A stretch of DNA of 64,000 nt from Streptomyces tardus (GTDB lineage: Bacteria > Actinomycetota > Actinomycetes > Streptomycetales > Streptomycetaceae): NCBI RefSeq assembly GCF_018101125.2, contig NZ_JAELVF020000001.1, positions 1 through 64,000 of the forward strand, in the 5' to 3' direction. The notes beneath the pieces were generated by a model, which saw only the letters and a list, made by a program, of their open reading frames with translations, did not search any database and was not told the origin of the DNA. Shown here piece by piece: positions 56,993 through 64,000 of the stretch (positions are counted from its first letter, which is position 1; each line of letters starts with the position of its first letter). The translations under genes and the position numbers were made by a program.

Positions 56993-57031
56993 GCGCTGCC
57001 CCGCGGCCCGGTGCGGGCGGCGGGGCAGCGC
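56993..57031. terminator. Convergent terminator between APH-like gene and proS
   Basis: Perfect 12-bp stem GCGCTGCCCCGC / GCGGGGCAGCGC with a 15-nt loop, 16 nt before the proS stop codon and about 107 nt past the APH-like gene. Confidence 0.75.
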
Positions 57032-57046
57032 GGTGCGGGTTTCGGA

Positions 57047-58750
57047 TCAGCGGGTGAGCCGCTGGATCGCTTCCTCCACCGGCAGTTCGACGCGCTCGCC
57101 GCTGCGGCGGTCCTTGAGCTCCACCAGGCCCTTGGGCGCTCCGCGGCCGACGATGAGGATCTGCGGCACACCGATCAGCTCGGCGTCGGTGAACTTCACG
57201 CCGGGCGAGACGCCCTGACGGTCGTCGACCAGGACCCGTACGCCCGCCGCGCCGAGCTTGTCGCCCACCTCGACGGCCAGTTCGATCTGGGCGGCCTTGC
57301 CGGCGGCCACCACGTGCACGTCGGCGGGGGCGATCTCCTCGGGCCAGCACAGGCCCTGCTCGTCGGCGGTCTGCTCGGCGAGCGCGGCGACGGCGCGGGA
57401 GACGCCGATTCCGTAGCTTCCCATGGTCACCCGGACCGGCTTGCCGTCGCGCCCGAGCACATCGAGGCCGAAGGTGTCGGCGTACTTGCGGCCGAGCTGG
57501 AAGATGTGGCCGATCTCGATGGCCCGGTCGAGCCTGAGCCCGGTGCCGCACTTGGGGCAGGGGTCGCCGGGCTCGACGACCACGACGTCGAGGTACTGGT
57601 CGACGGTGAAGTCACGGCCGCAGACCACGTTGCGGGCGTGCTTGCCCTCCTTGTTGGCGCCGGTGACCCAGCTGGTGCCGGGGGCGACGCGCGGGTCGGC
57701 GAGGTAGCGGATCTCGTGCTCCGCCAGGCCCTGCGGTCCGACGTAGCCGCGCACCAGCTCGGGACGGTCGACGAAGTCCTCCGCGGTGACCAGCTCGACC
57801 TCGGCGGGCGCCAGGTGCTCGCCGAGCTTGCCCAGGTCGACCTCGCGGTGGCCGGGCACACCGACCGCCACGATCTCGCCGTCGACTTTGACCAGCAGGT
57901 TCTTCAGCGTGGCCGAGGCGGGCACGTTGAGGTACGCGGCGAGGGTGTCGATCGTCGGGGTGTCCGGGGTGTCCAGCTCCTCCAGCGGGGGCTGGTCGGC
58001 GCCCTCGACCGTCGTCAACTCGGTGGTGACGGCCTCGGTGTTGGCTGCGTAGTCGCAGTTGGGGCAGTCGGCGAAGGTGTCCTCGCCGGCTGCGGCGGGG
58101 GCCAGGAACTCCTCGGAGGCGGACCCGCCCATGGCGCCTGAGACCGCGGAGACGATGCGGTAGTCCAGGCCCAGACGCTCGAAGATGCGGGTGTACGCGG
58201 CGCGGTGCAGGGCGTAGGACTGCGCCAACTCCTCGTCCGAGACGTCGAAGGAGTAGGAGTCCTTCATCAGGAACTCGCGGCCCCGCAGGACACCGGAGCG
58301 GGGACGGGCCTCGTCGCGGTACTTCGTCTGCACCTGGTAGAGGATCACCGGCATGTCCTTGTAGGACGTGCACTGGTCCTTGACGACCTGGGTGAAGATC
58401 TCCTCGTGCGTGGGCCCGAGCGCGAGCTCGGCGCCCTTGCGGTCCTGGAGGCGGAAGAGCAGCTGGCCGTACTCCTCGTAGCGGCCGGACGCCTCGTACG
58501 GCTCCTTGGGCAGCAGCGCCGGCAGCAGGACCTCCTGGGCGCCGATGGCGTCCATCTCCTCGCGGACGACGCGGCTCACGTTGTCCAGCACCTGCTTGCC
58601 CAGCGGCAGCCAGGTCCAGATGCCGGCGGCGGTGCGACGTACGTAGCCGGCCCGTACGAGCAGTTTGTGGCTGAGCGTCTCCGCGTCGGCCGGGTCATCG
58701 CGCAGCGTCTTCAGCATGGAGCGGGACAGGCGCTGGACTCGGGCTGCCAT
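57047..58750 (-). CDS. proS: Prolyl-tRNA synthetase
   Basis: 567 residues, bacterial-type ProRS (class IIa). Motif 1-2 region ([42 protein letters not shown]), an inserted editing domain (about 220-400) with DCPNC and GDPCPKCG, motif 3 ([17 protein letters not shown]), anticodon domain at the C-terminus. Charges tRNA-Pro. ATG at 58750 ([13 protein letters not shown]) with AGGAG 7 nt upstream. Confidence 0.96.
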   Translation of the reverse strand: MAARVQRLSRSMLKTLRDDPADAETLSHKLLVRAGYVRRTAAGIWTWLPLGKQVLDNVSRVVREEMDAIGAQEVLLPALLPKEPYEASGRYEEYGQLLFRLQDRKGAELALGPTHEEIFTQVVKDQCTSYKDMPVILYQVQTKYRDEARPRSGVLRGREFLMKDSYSFDVSDEELAQSYALHRAAYTRIFERLGLDYRIVSAVSGAMGGSASEEFLAPAAAGEDTFADCPNCDYAANTEAVTTELTTVEGADQPPLEELDTPDTPTIDTLAAYLNVPASATLKNLLVKVDGEIVAVGVPGHREVDLGKLGEHLAPAEVELVTAEDFVDRPELVRGYVGPQGLAEHEIRYLADPRVAPGTSWVTGANKEGKHARNVVCGRDFTVDQYLDVVVVEPGDPCPKCGTGLRLDRAIEIGHIFQLGRKYADTFGLDVLGRDGKPVRVTMGSYGIGVSRAVAALAEQTADEQGLCWPEEIAPADVHVVAAGKAAQIELAVEVGDKLGAAGVRVLVDDRQGVSPGVKFTDAELIGVPQILIVGRGAPKGLVELKDRRSGERVELPVEEAIQRLTR

Positions 58751-58838
58751 GAGGTTTCTCCTGTTGCGGACCGTATGGGGCGAGTCGCGGCATACGGGGT
58801 CGCGTGGTTGGGCTGGTGAGGTCTGGAGGTTAGTCGGT

Positions 58839-59375
58839 TCAGCGGTGCAGCGGCAGTTCGGCCCCCATGACGACGTACGGGGTGGCCGCACTCGGGAAGC
58901 TCACCCCGGTCGCCAGGTCCCGGTACCCCAGGCGCCGGTAGAGGGCGCGGGCCGGGCTCTCGGCCTCGACGGCCGACAGCAGCGAGCGCGGCTCGGCGGC
59001 GGCGTCCGTCAGCCGGGTGATCAACTCCCGCCCGACACCGCGCTGCTGGAACGCGGGGTGCACGTGCAGCTCGGTGATCGTGAAGGAGCGGTCGAGCCAG
59101 CCGCTGGCGCCGTTGCGCAGAAGGTACGGCTCGACGACGCTCGACCACCACTGGTTTCTGCTGTTCGGCAGGCCGTAGACGAAGCCGACCAGCCGCCCCT
59201 CGGCGGTCGTCGCGCCGAGCGCGCGGGCGCCGGGGAAGGCGAGGTGGCGCAGCACGATGTGCCGCCGTACGGCGATCTCCTCGTCCGTGAGGCCGAACGC
59301 GAGCGCCTGGACGGCGAGCGCCTCGTCGACGCGTGCGGCCAGGTCGAGGTGGCCCACCGCGACTTCGTACTGCAT
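58839..59375 (-). CDS. GNAT-family N-acetyltransferase
   Basis: 178 residues, single GNAT domain: core beta strand [19 protein letters not shown] (acetyl-CoA P-loop R/QxxGxG) and [20 protein letters not shown]. Substrate unknown. ATG at 59375; an in-frame GTG two codons upstream is possible and no strong ribosome site is seen. It follows another GNAT gene by 26 nt. Confidence 0.85.
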   Translation of the reverse strand: MQYEVAVGHLDLAARVDEALAVQALAFGLTDEEIAVRRHIVLRHLAFPGARALGATTAEGRLVGFVYGLPNSRNQWWSSVVEPYLLRNGASGWLDRSFTITELHVHPAFQQRGVGRELITRLTDAAAEPRSLLSAVEAESPARALYRRLGYRDLATGVSFPSAATPYVVMGAELPLHR

Positions 59376-59401
59376 GGGCACAGAGCCTACTGCCGCGAGG
59401 A

Positions 59402-60250
59402 TCAGAACAGCACACTCATGAAGGCGCCGGACTCCTCGAAGCCGACTCTGCGGTAGGAGGCGCGGGCCGCGGTGTTGTAGTCGTTGACGTACAGGCTGGC
59501 GAGCGGGGCCACCTCGGTGAGCGCGTAGCGCAGCACGGCGGCCATGCCGGTCTCCGACAGGCCCTCGCCGCGGCGTTCGGGGCTGACCCAGACGCCCTGG
59601 ATCTGGCAGACCTTCGGGGTCACGGCGCCGATCTCCGCCTTGAAGACCACACTGCCGTCCTCGAACCGCGCGAACGCCCTGCCGGTGCCGACGAGTTCGG
59701 CGACGCGGGCCTGGTAGATCAGGCCGCCGTCGCCGCCTTCCAGCGGCGAGATGCCGATCTCCTCGGTGAACATCGCGACGCAGGCCGGGAGGACGTCCTC
59801 CAGCTCGTCCTTGCGCACACGTCGCACGTACGGGTCCGGCACCACCTCCTCGGTCTGGCGGGAGGTGACCATCAGGGGCTGGTGCGGGCGGACCTCGCGG
59901 GCCGGGCCCCAGTGCGGCTCCAGCAGCGACCACAGCGCGGCCGTCGGACCGGCGGGGCCGACCAGGGAGGAGGAGCGGCGGCCCTGGCGGCGGGCGCGCG
60001 CGGCGAACGCGACGACCGCCTCGGGCCCTGCGCAGAGGGGGACCAGGTTGGCGCCCGCGTAGCACAGCGACTCCAGCCGACCCTCGCGGTACCAGCCCCA
60101 CATCTCGCCGCCGAGCCGCCAGGGGTCCAGGCCCGCGGTGTGCACCCGGGCGGCGACGAACGCGTTGTTCACCGGTTCCCGGTCCAGCACGGCCAACGCC
60201 TCGTCCAGATCACTGGGGTCGAGAGCCCGGGTGGAGGTGGTGGTCAGCAC
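59402..60250 (-). CDS. DUF4081-type GNAT acetyltransferase
   Basis: 282 residues. N-terminal DUF4081 region (about 1-130: ALAVLDREPVNNAFVAARV ... GANLVPL) then a GNAT domain with IQGVWVSPERRGEGLSE and ASLYVNDYNTAARASYRRVGF. Two-domain acetyltransferase conserved beside ispG in Streptomyces; substrate unknown. GTG at 60250. Confidence 0.85.
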   Translation of the reverse strand: MLTTTSTRALDPSDLDEALAVLDREPVNNAFVAARVHTAGLDPWRLGGEMWGWYREGRLESLCYAGANLVPLCAGPEAVVAFAARARRQGRRSSSLVGPAGPTAALWSLLEPHWGPAREVRPHQPLMVTSRQTEEVVPDPYVRRVRKDELEDVLPACVAMFTEEIGISPLEGGDGGLIYQARVAELVGTGRAFARFEDGSVVFKAEIGAVTPKVCQIQGVWVSPERRGEGLSETGMAAVLRYALTEVAPLASLYVNDYNTAARASYRRVGFEESGAFMSVLF

Positions 60251-60440
60251 GCGCGGAGGAGCCTTTGTCGCTGGAGGGGTCGTCCGGCCCGCGAGGCGGC
60301 GGCGGGGCGACGTGACGGGCTTTGACTGTACCCCGCAGCCACGACCCGGCACCTCCACTCGCCCTCACGCCGCCCCGGCCGACGCAACGCGCTGCGCGTG
60401 CGGCCCGTTGCGCACGCCTCGGACGGGGCGGACACACGCC

Positions 60441-60491
60441 GACGGCGCACGGCCGGGCCCGGAAAGGTCGGGCCCGACGCCGTACGCCGTC
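60441..60491 (-). terminator. Terminator hairpin after ispG
   Basis: GACGGCG...CGGGCCCG pairs with CGGGCCCG...CGCCGTC with a 2-nt bulge around the loop GAAAGGT. Lies about 35 nt beyond the ispG stop codon. Confidence 0.65.
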
Positions 60492-60532
60492 GGGAAGAGC
60501 GGTTCAGCTGACGGGAAGAGCGGTTCAGCTGA
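60491..60532. repeat. 21-bp tandem duplication at the ispG stop
   Basis: The unit CGGGAAGAGCGGTTCAGCTGA occurs twice in tandem (60491-60511 and 60512-60532). The ispG stop codon (60525-60527) lies in the inner copy, and the outer copy repeats the same TGA downstream. Harmless to the protein. Confidence 0.9.
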
Positions 60533-61679
60533 CGGAGACCTCGGGCTCGCCGGAGGCGGCGCCGTCCTTCTCCATCTGCTCGGCGATCTTCATCGCTTCC
60601 TCGATCAGGGTCTCGACGATCTTCGACTCGGGGACGGTCTTGATGACCTCGCCCTTGACGAAGATCTGGCCCTTGCCGTTGCCGGAGGCGACTCCGAGGT
60701 CGGCCTCGCGGGCCTCGCCGGGTCCGTTGACGACGCAGCCCATCACCGCGACGCGCAGCGGCACGTCCATGCCGGTGAGGCCGGCGGTGACCTCCTCGGC
60801 GAGCTTGTAGACGTCGACCTGGGCGCGTCCGCAGGACGGGCAGGAGACGATCTCCAGTCCGCGCTCGCGCAGTCCGAGGGACTCCAGGATCTGGTTGCCG
60901 ACCTTGATCTCCTCGGCGGGCGGCGCGGAGAGGGAGACCCGGATGGTGTCACCGATGCCCTCGGAGAGCAGCGCGCCGAAGGCGACGGAGGACTTGATGG
61001 TGCCCTGGAAGGCGGGCCCGGCCTCGGTGACTCCCAGGTGCAGCGGGTAGTCGCACTGCGCGGCGAGCTGCCGGTAGGCGTTCACCATGACGACCGGGTC
61101 GTTGTGCTTGACGGAGATCTTGATGTCCCGGAAGCCGTGCTCCTCGAAGAGGGAGCATTCCCAGAGCGCGGACTCCACCAGCGCCTCGGGGGTCGCACGA
61201 CCGTACTTCTGGAGCAGCCGCCGGTCCAGGGAGCCGGCGTTGACTCCGATACGGATCGGGGTACCGGCGTCGGAGGCCGCCTTGGCGATCTCCTTGACCT
61301 TGTCGTCGAACTGCTTGATGTTCCCCGGGTTGACGCGCACCGCCGCACAGCCGGCGTCGATGGCGGCGAAGACGTACTTCGGCTGGAAGTGGATGTCGGC
61401 GATCACCGGGATCTGCGATTTGCGGGCGATGACCGGGAGCGCGTCGGCGTCGTCCTGCGTGGGGCAGGCCACCCGGACGATCTGGCAGCCGGAGGCGGTG
61501 AGTTCGGCGATCTGTTGCAGCGTGGCGCCGATGTCCGAGGTTCTGGTGGTCGTCATCGACTGCACGGAGATCGGAGCGTCCCCGCCGACGGGGACGGACC
61601 CCACCTGGATCTGTCGGCTGACTCGCCGTTCGGCGAGCTTGATCGGTACGGACGGCATTCCCAGCGAGATCGCTGTCAT
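60525..61679 (-). CDS. ispG: 4-hydroxy-3-methylbut-2-enyl diphosphate synthase (IspG/GcpE)
   Basis: 384 residues. Reduces MEcPP to HMBPP, the penultimate MEP-pathway step. N-terminal TIM barrel, C-terminal [4Fe-4S] domain with CPSCGR and the third cluster ligand in [18 protein letters not shown] at 61679 ([14 protein letters not shown]). Near dxr, same pathway and strand, with the site-2 protease gene between. Confidence 0.96.
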   Translation of the reverse strand: MTAISLGMPSVPIKLAERRVSRQIQVGSVPVGGDAPISVQSMTTTRTSDIGATLQQIAELTASGCQIVRVACPTQDDADALPVIARKSQIPVIADIHFQPKYVFAAIDAGCAAVRVNPGNIKQFDDKVKEIAKAASDAGTPIRIGVNAGSLDRRLLQKYGRATPEALVESALWECSLFEEHGFRDIKISVKHNDPVVMVNAYRQLAAQCDYPLHLGVTEAGPAFQGTIKSSVAFGALLSEGIGDTIRVSLSAPPAEEIKVGNQILESLGLRERGLEIVSCPSCGRAQVDVYKLAEEVTAGLTGMDVPLRVAVMGCVVNGPGEAREADLGVASGNGKGQIFVKGEVIKTVPESKIVETLIEEAMKIAEQMEKDGAASGEPEVSVS

Positions 61680-61894
61680 CAGGCGTAACCCCAAGGTGTG
61701 TATCGCGGGCCCGAGATCGGCCGGGCTCCGGCTGACGAGAGTACGGCACTCGGCTGAACGGAAATCCGGCGAGCCGTGTGCGATGCGGCTCCCCGTGCCC
61801 GGCCCGTGGCGGGGCGCGAGGAGCACTCGGTCCTGCTCGGCAGGGGCCGGGGCGTGGGCGGCACGACAGGTGGCCGCTCACGCCCTGCGGGGAC

Positions 61895-63199
61895 CTAGCC
61901 GGCCAGTCTGACCGGATTCACCACGTCGGCCACGAGCACCAACAGGGTGAAGCAGACGAAGACTCCCGCCACGACGTACGCCACCGGCATCAGCTTGGCG
62001 ACGTCGAACGGGCCGGGGTCGGGCCGTCGGAAGAGCTTGGCGGCTCGGCGGCGCACCGACTCCCAGAGCGCTCCCGCCATGTGGCCACCGTCCAGCGGCA
62101 GCAGCGGGAGCATGTTGAAGAGGAACAGGGACAGGTTGAAGCCCGCGACCAGGAAGAGCATCGTGGCCACCCGCTGGCTCGGCGGGATGTCCAGGGTGAC
62201 GATCTCGCCGCCGACCCGGGCCGCGCCCACGACACCCACCGGGGAGTCGTCTGCCCGCTCGCCGCCCGCGAAGGCCGCGTTCCACAGGTCGGGGACCTTG
62301 GACGGCAGGGCGATCAGCGCCTCGAAGCCGTTCTCCATGATCTCGCCCATGCGGTCCACGGCCTGCGGGAAGGACTGCTGTTGGATGCCGGAGGCCGGGG
62401 CGAAGCCGAGGAAGCCGGCCGTGACGTACTCGCCCTCGACGTAGCCGCCGTCGCCGTCGCTCTTGGCGACCTTGTTCTCGATCGGGGTGGCCTGCAGCTC
62501 GCGGCGCTCGCCGTCGCGCTCGACGACGAGCGTGACCGGCCCCGAGGAGTCGCGGATCGAGGACTGGAGTGCGCCCCATTCGGTGATCGGCTTGCCGTCG
62601 TAGGAGACGATCTTGTCGCCCGCCCGCAGCCCGGCCGCCTTGGCCGGGGTGTCCGGGGCGTTCTTCGGGCAGGTGTCGGTCTCGGCACCGGCCTCGATCA
62701 CGCAGTCGGAGACGCTCCCGACCGTGGTGGTCTGGGTGTTGATGCCGAAGGTCATCAGCACCCCGAGGAAGATCACCACCGCGAGGATCAGGTTCATGAA
62801 CGGGCCCGCGAACATGACGATCAGGCGCTTCCACGGCTTGCGGGTGTAGAACAGCCGCTTCTCGTCGCCCGGTTGCAGCTCCTCGTACGCGGCGGCCCTG
62901 GCGTCCTCGATCATGCCGCGGAACGGGGAGGTGGAGCGCTTGCGGATCTTGCCGTCGTCGCCGGGCGGGAACATGCCGATCATCCGGATGTAGCCGCCGA
63001 GCGGGATGGCCTTGATCCCGTACTCGGTCTCGCCCCGGTGCCGGGAGAAGATCGTCGGCCCGAAGCCGACCATGTACTGCGGCACCCGGATACCGAAGAG
63101 CTTGGCCGTGGAGAGGTGCCCCAGCTCGTGCCAGGCGATGGAGAACAGCAGCCCGACGACGAAGACCACCACGCCGATCAGGGTCATCAACATGGTCAT
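61895..63199 (-). CDS. RIP (site-2) zinc metalloprotease RseP-type
   Basis: 434 residues. Zinc motif HELGH (24-28) in the first membrane helix, PDZ domain (about 165-270, [17 protein letters not shown]), and [12 protein letters not shown] carrying the third ligand Asp in a later helix; final membrane helix [20 protein letters not shown]. Cuts membrane-embedded anti-sigma factors or signal peptides. ATG at 63199 overlaps the dxr TGA by 4 nt (ATGA), so translated with dxr. Confidence 0.93.
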   Translation of the reverse strand: MTMLMTLIGVVVFVVGLLFSIAWHELGHLSTAKLFGIRVPQYMVGFGPTIFSRHRGETEYGIKAIPLGGYIRMIGMFPPGDDGKIRKRSTSPFRGMIEDARAAAYEELQPGDEKRLFYTRKPWKRLIVMFAGPFMNLILAVVIFLGVLMTFGINTQTTTVGSVSDCVIEAGAETDTCPKNAPDTPAKAAGLRAGDKIVSYDGKPITEWGALQSSIRDSSGPVTLVVERDGERRELQATPIENKVAKSDGDGGYVEGEYVTAGFLGFAPASGIQQQSFPQAVDRMGEIMENGFEALIALPSKVPDLWNAAFAGGERADDSPVGVVGAARVGGEIVTLDIPPSQRVATMLFLVAGFNLSLFLFNMLPLLPLDGGHMAGALWESVRRRAAKLFRRPDPGPFDVAKLMPVAYVVAGVFVCFTLLVLVADVVNPVRLAG

Positions 63200-64000
63200 G
63201 CGCGGGCCTCCGCCGTACGTGCTCGGGCGGCTTCGGCCGCCAGTTCGCGGGCGCGGGCGCGGGCCCACTCCTCGGATGCGAGGACACCGTCGAGTGTCAG
63301 ACCGGTTCCGTCCGGCACACCGTGCTCCTCAACCACAGCGGCCACCGTATCCACGATCGCGGTGAAGGGCAGCCGTCCGGCGAGGAAGGCTTCGACACAC
63401 TCCTCGTTGGCGGCGTTGAAGACGGCCGGCGCGGTGCCGCCGAGCCCGCCGACGTGCGCCGCCAGCGACACGGAGGGGAACGCTTTGTGGTCCAGTGGCA
63501 GGAAGTCCCAGCTCATCGCCTTGCGCCAGTCGAAGACCGGTCCGGTGTCCGGCACCCGGGCCGGCCAGCCGAGCGCGAGGGCGATCGGCAGCTTCATGTC
63601 CGGCGGGCCGCACTGGGCCAGCGTCGAGCCGTCCTCGAACTCGACCATGCTGTGCACCGCGGACTGCGGGTGGACGACGACCTCGATGCGCTCGAAGGGG
63701 ATGTCGTACAGCAGGTGGGCCTCGATGACCTCAAGTCCCTTGTTCACCAGGGTCGCCGAGTTGATCGAGATGACCGGGCCCATCTCCCAGGTCGGGTGGG
63801 CCAGCGCCTCCTGCGGGGTGACATCGGCGAGCTGCGCCCGGGTGCGGCCGCGGAACGGGCCGCCGGAAGCGGTGACCAGCAGCTTGCGCACCTCCGCCCG
63901 GGCCCCGCCCATCAGCGCCTGGAAGAGCGCGGAGTGCTCGGAGTCGACCGGGATGATCTGCCCGGGCGCGGCCAGCGCCTTGACCAGCGGGCCGCCGACG
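63196..64000 (-). CDS. dxr: 1-deoxy-D-xylulose 5-phosphate reductoisomerase (Dxr), 5' end beyond window
   Basis: Partial: 267 C-terminal residues, gene continues past 64000. Visible: [53 protein letters not shown] and [17 protein letters not shown], all typical Dxr catalytic and cofactor regions. First committed MEP-pathway enzyme (DXP to MEP). Its TGA overlaps the site-2 protease ATG. Confidence 0.95.
   Translation of the reverse strand, partial: VGGPLVKALAAPGQIIPVDSEHSALFQALMGGARAEVRKLLVTASGGPFRGRTRAQLADVTPQEALAHPTWEMGPVISINSATLVNKGLEVIEAHLLYDIPFERIEVVVHPQSAVHSMVEFEDGSTLAQCGPPDMKLPIALALGWPARVPDTGPVFDWRKAMSWDFLPLDHKAFPSVSLAAHVGGLGGTAPAVFNAANEECVEAFLAGRLPFTAIVDTVAAVVEEHGVPDGTGLTLDGVLASEEWARARARELAAEAARARTAEARA

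Overview
High-GC actinobacterial DNA, almost certainly from Streptomyces or a close relative. Third codon positions are strongly G/C, GTG and TTG starts are common, and the gene order (RNase J, dapA, thyX, dapB, pnp, rpsO, a type VII secretion locus, ribF, truB, rbfA, infB, nusA, rimP, proS, ispG, site-2 protease, dxr) is the conserved chromosomal core order of Streptomyces. No rRNA, tRNA, CRISPR array, prophage or insertion sequence was seen.

Layout. (1) 1-10,800: housekeeping genes, mostly on the minus strand: RNase J, two lysine/DAP enzymes (dapA, dapB), flavin-dependent thymidylate synthase, an M16 peptidase overlapping pnp, and rpsO, with three small or medium membrane proteins between them. 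(2) 11,000-41,700: a complete ESX/type VII secretion (T7SS) locus. It has EccD, EccC, EccB, EccE, the EsxB/EsxA pair, four mycosin protease genes (one broken), two Gly-rich WXG-domain proteins with the same C-terminal tail, two small WXG100-like partners, a long WXG-domain protein with its 104-aa partner, a P-loop protein, an EspI-like MinD-type ATPase and several small unknowns. (3) 41,790-54,080: ribF, a 1189-residue trypsin-like plus NTPase protein, then the translation/transcription cluster truB-rbfA-DUF503-infB-ylxR-nusA-rimP, all minus strand. (4) 54,400-57,000: three plus-strand genes (Tat-type lipoprotein, ferritin-like protein, degenerate APH-fold protein) preceded by a huge palindrome. 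(5) 57,000-64,000: proS, two GNAT acetyltransferases, then ispG, site-2 protease and the 3' part of dxr (isoprenoid MEP pathway).

Within the T7SS locus the parts fit together as follows. EccB/C/D/E would form the membrane complex, EccC being the three-ATPase motor. The EsxB/EsxA pair and the other WXG-fold proteins carry a YxxxD/E signal and are likely substrates. Mycosins are secreted, membrane-anchored subtilases. A three-gene module (small WXG100-like protein, Gly-rich WXG protein, mycosin) occurs twice, and the inactivated mycosin lying between the two copies suggests a third, decayed copy. The esxBA operon and one module are preceded by near-identical promoters: -35 TTGGGT, 17-bp spacer, -10 TACAGT, and an upstream GTGA-N5-TCAC site at the same distance. 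This points to co-regulation by one unidentified factor.

Caution about the sequence itself. Two places carry structures unlikely to be stable natural DNA: a perfect 766-bp palindrome with no spacer (54,402-55,167), and a set of perfect inverted and direct repeats at the 3' end of eccC (16,653-17,329). Together with two simple lesions in one mycosin, they suggest local assembly or sequencing artefacts, although recent fold-back rearrangement cannot be excluded. The C-terminus of the long WXG protein (16,772-18,073) should not be trusted.
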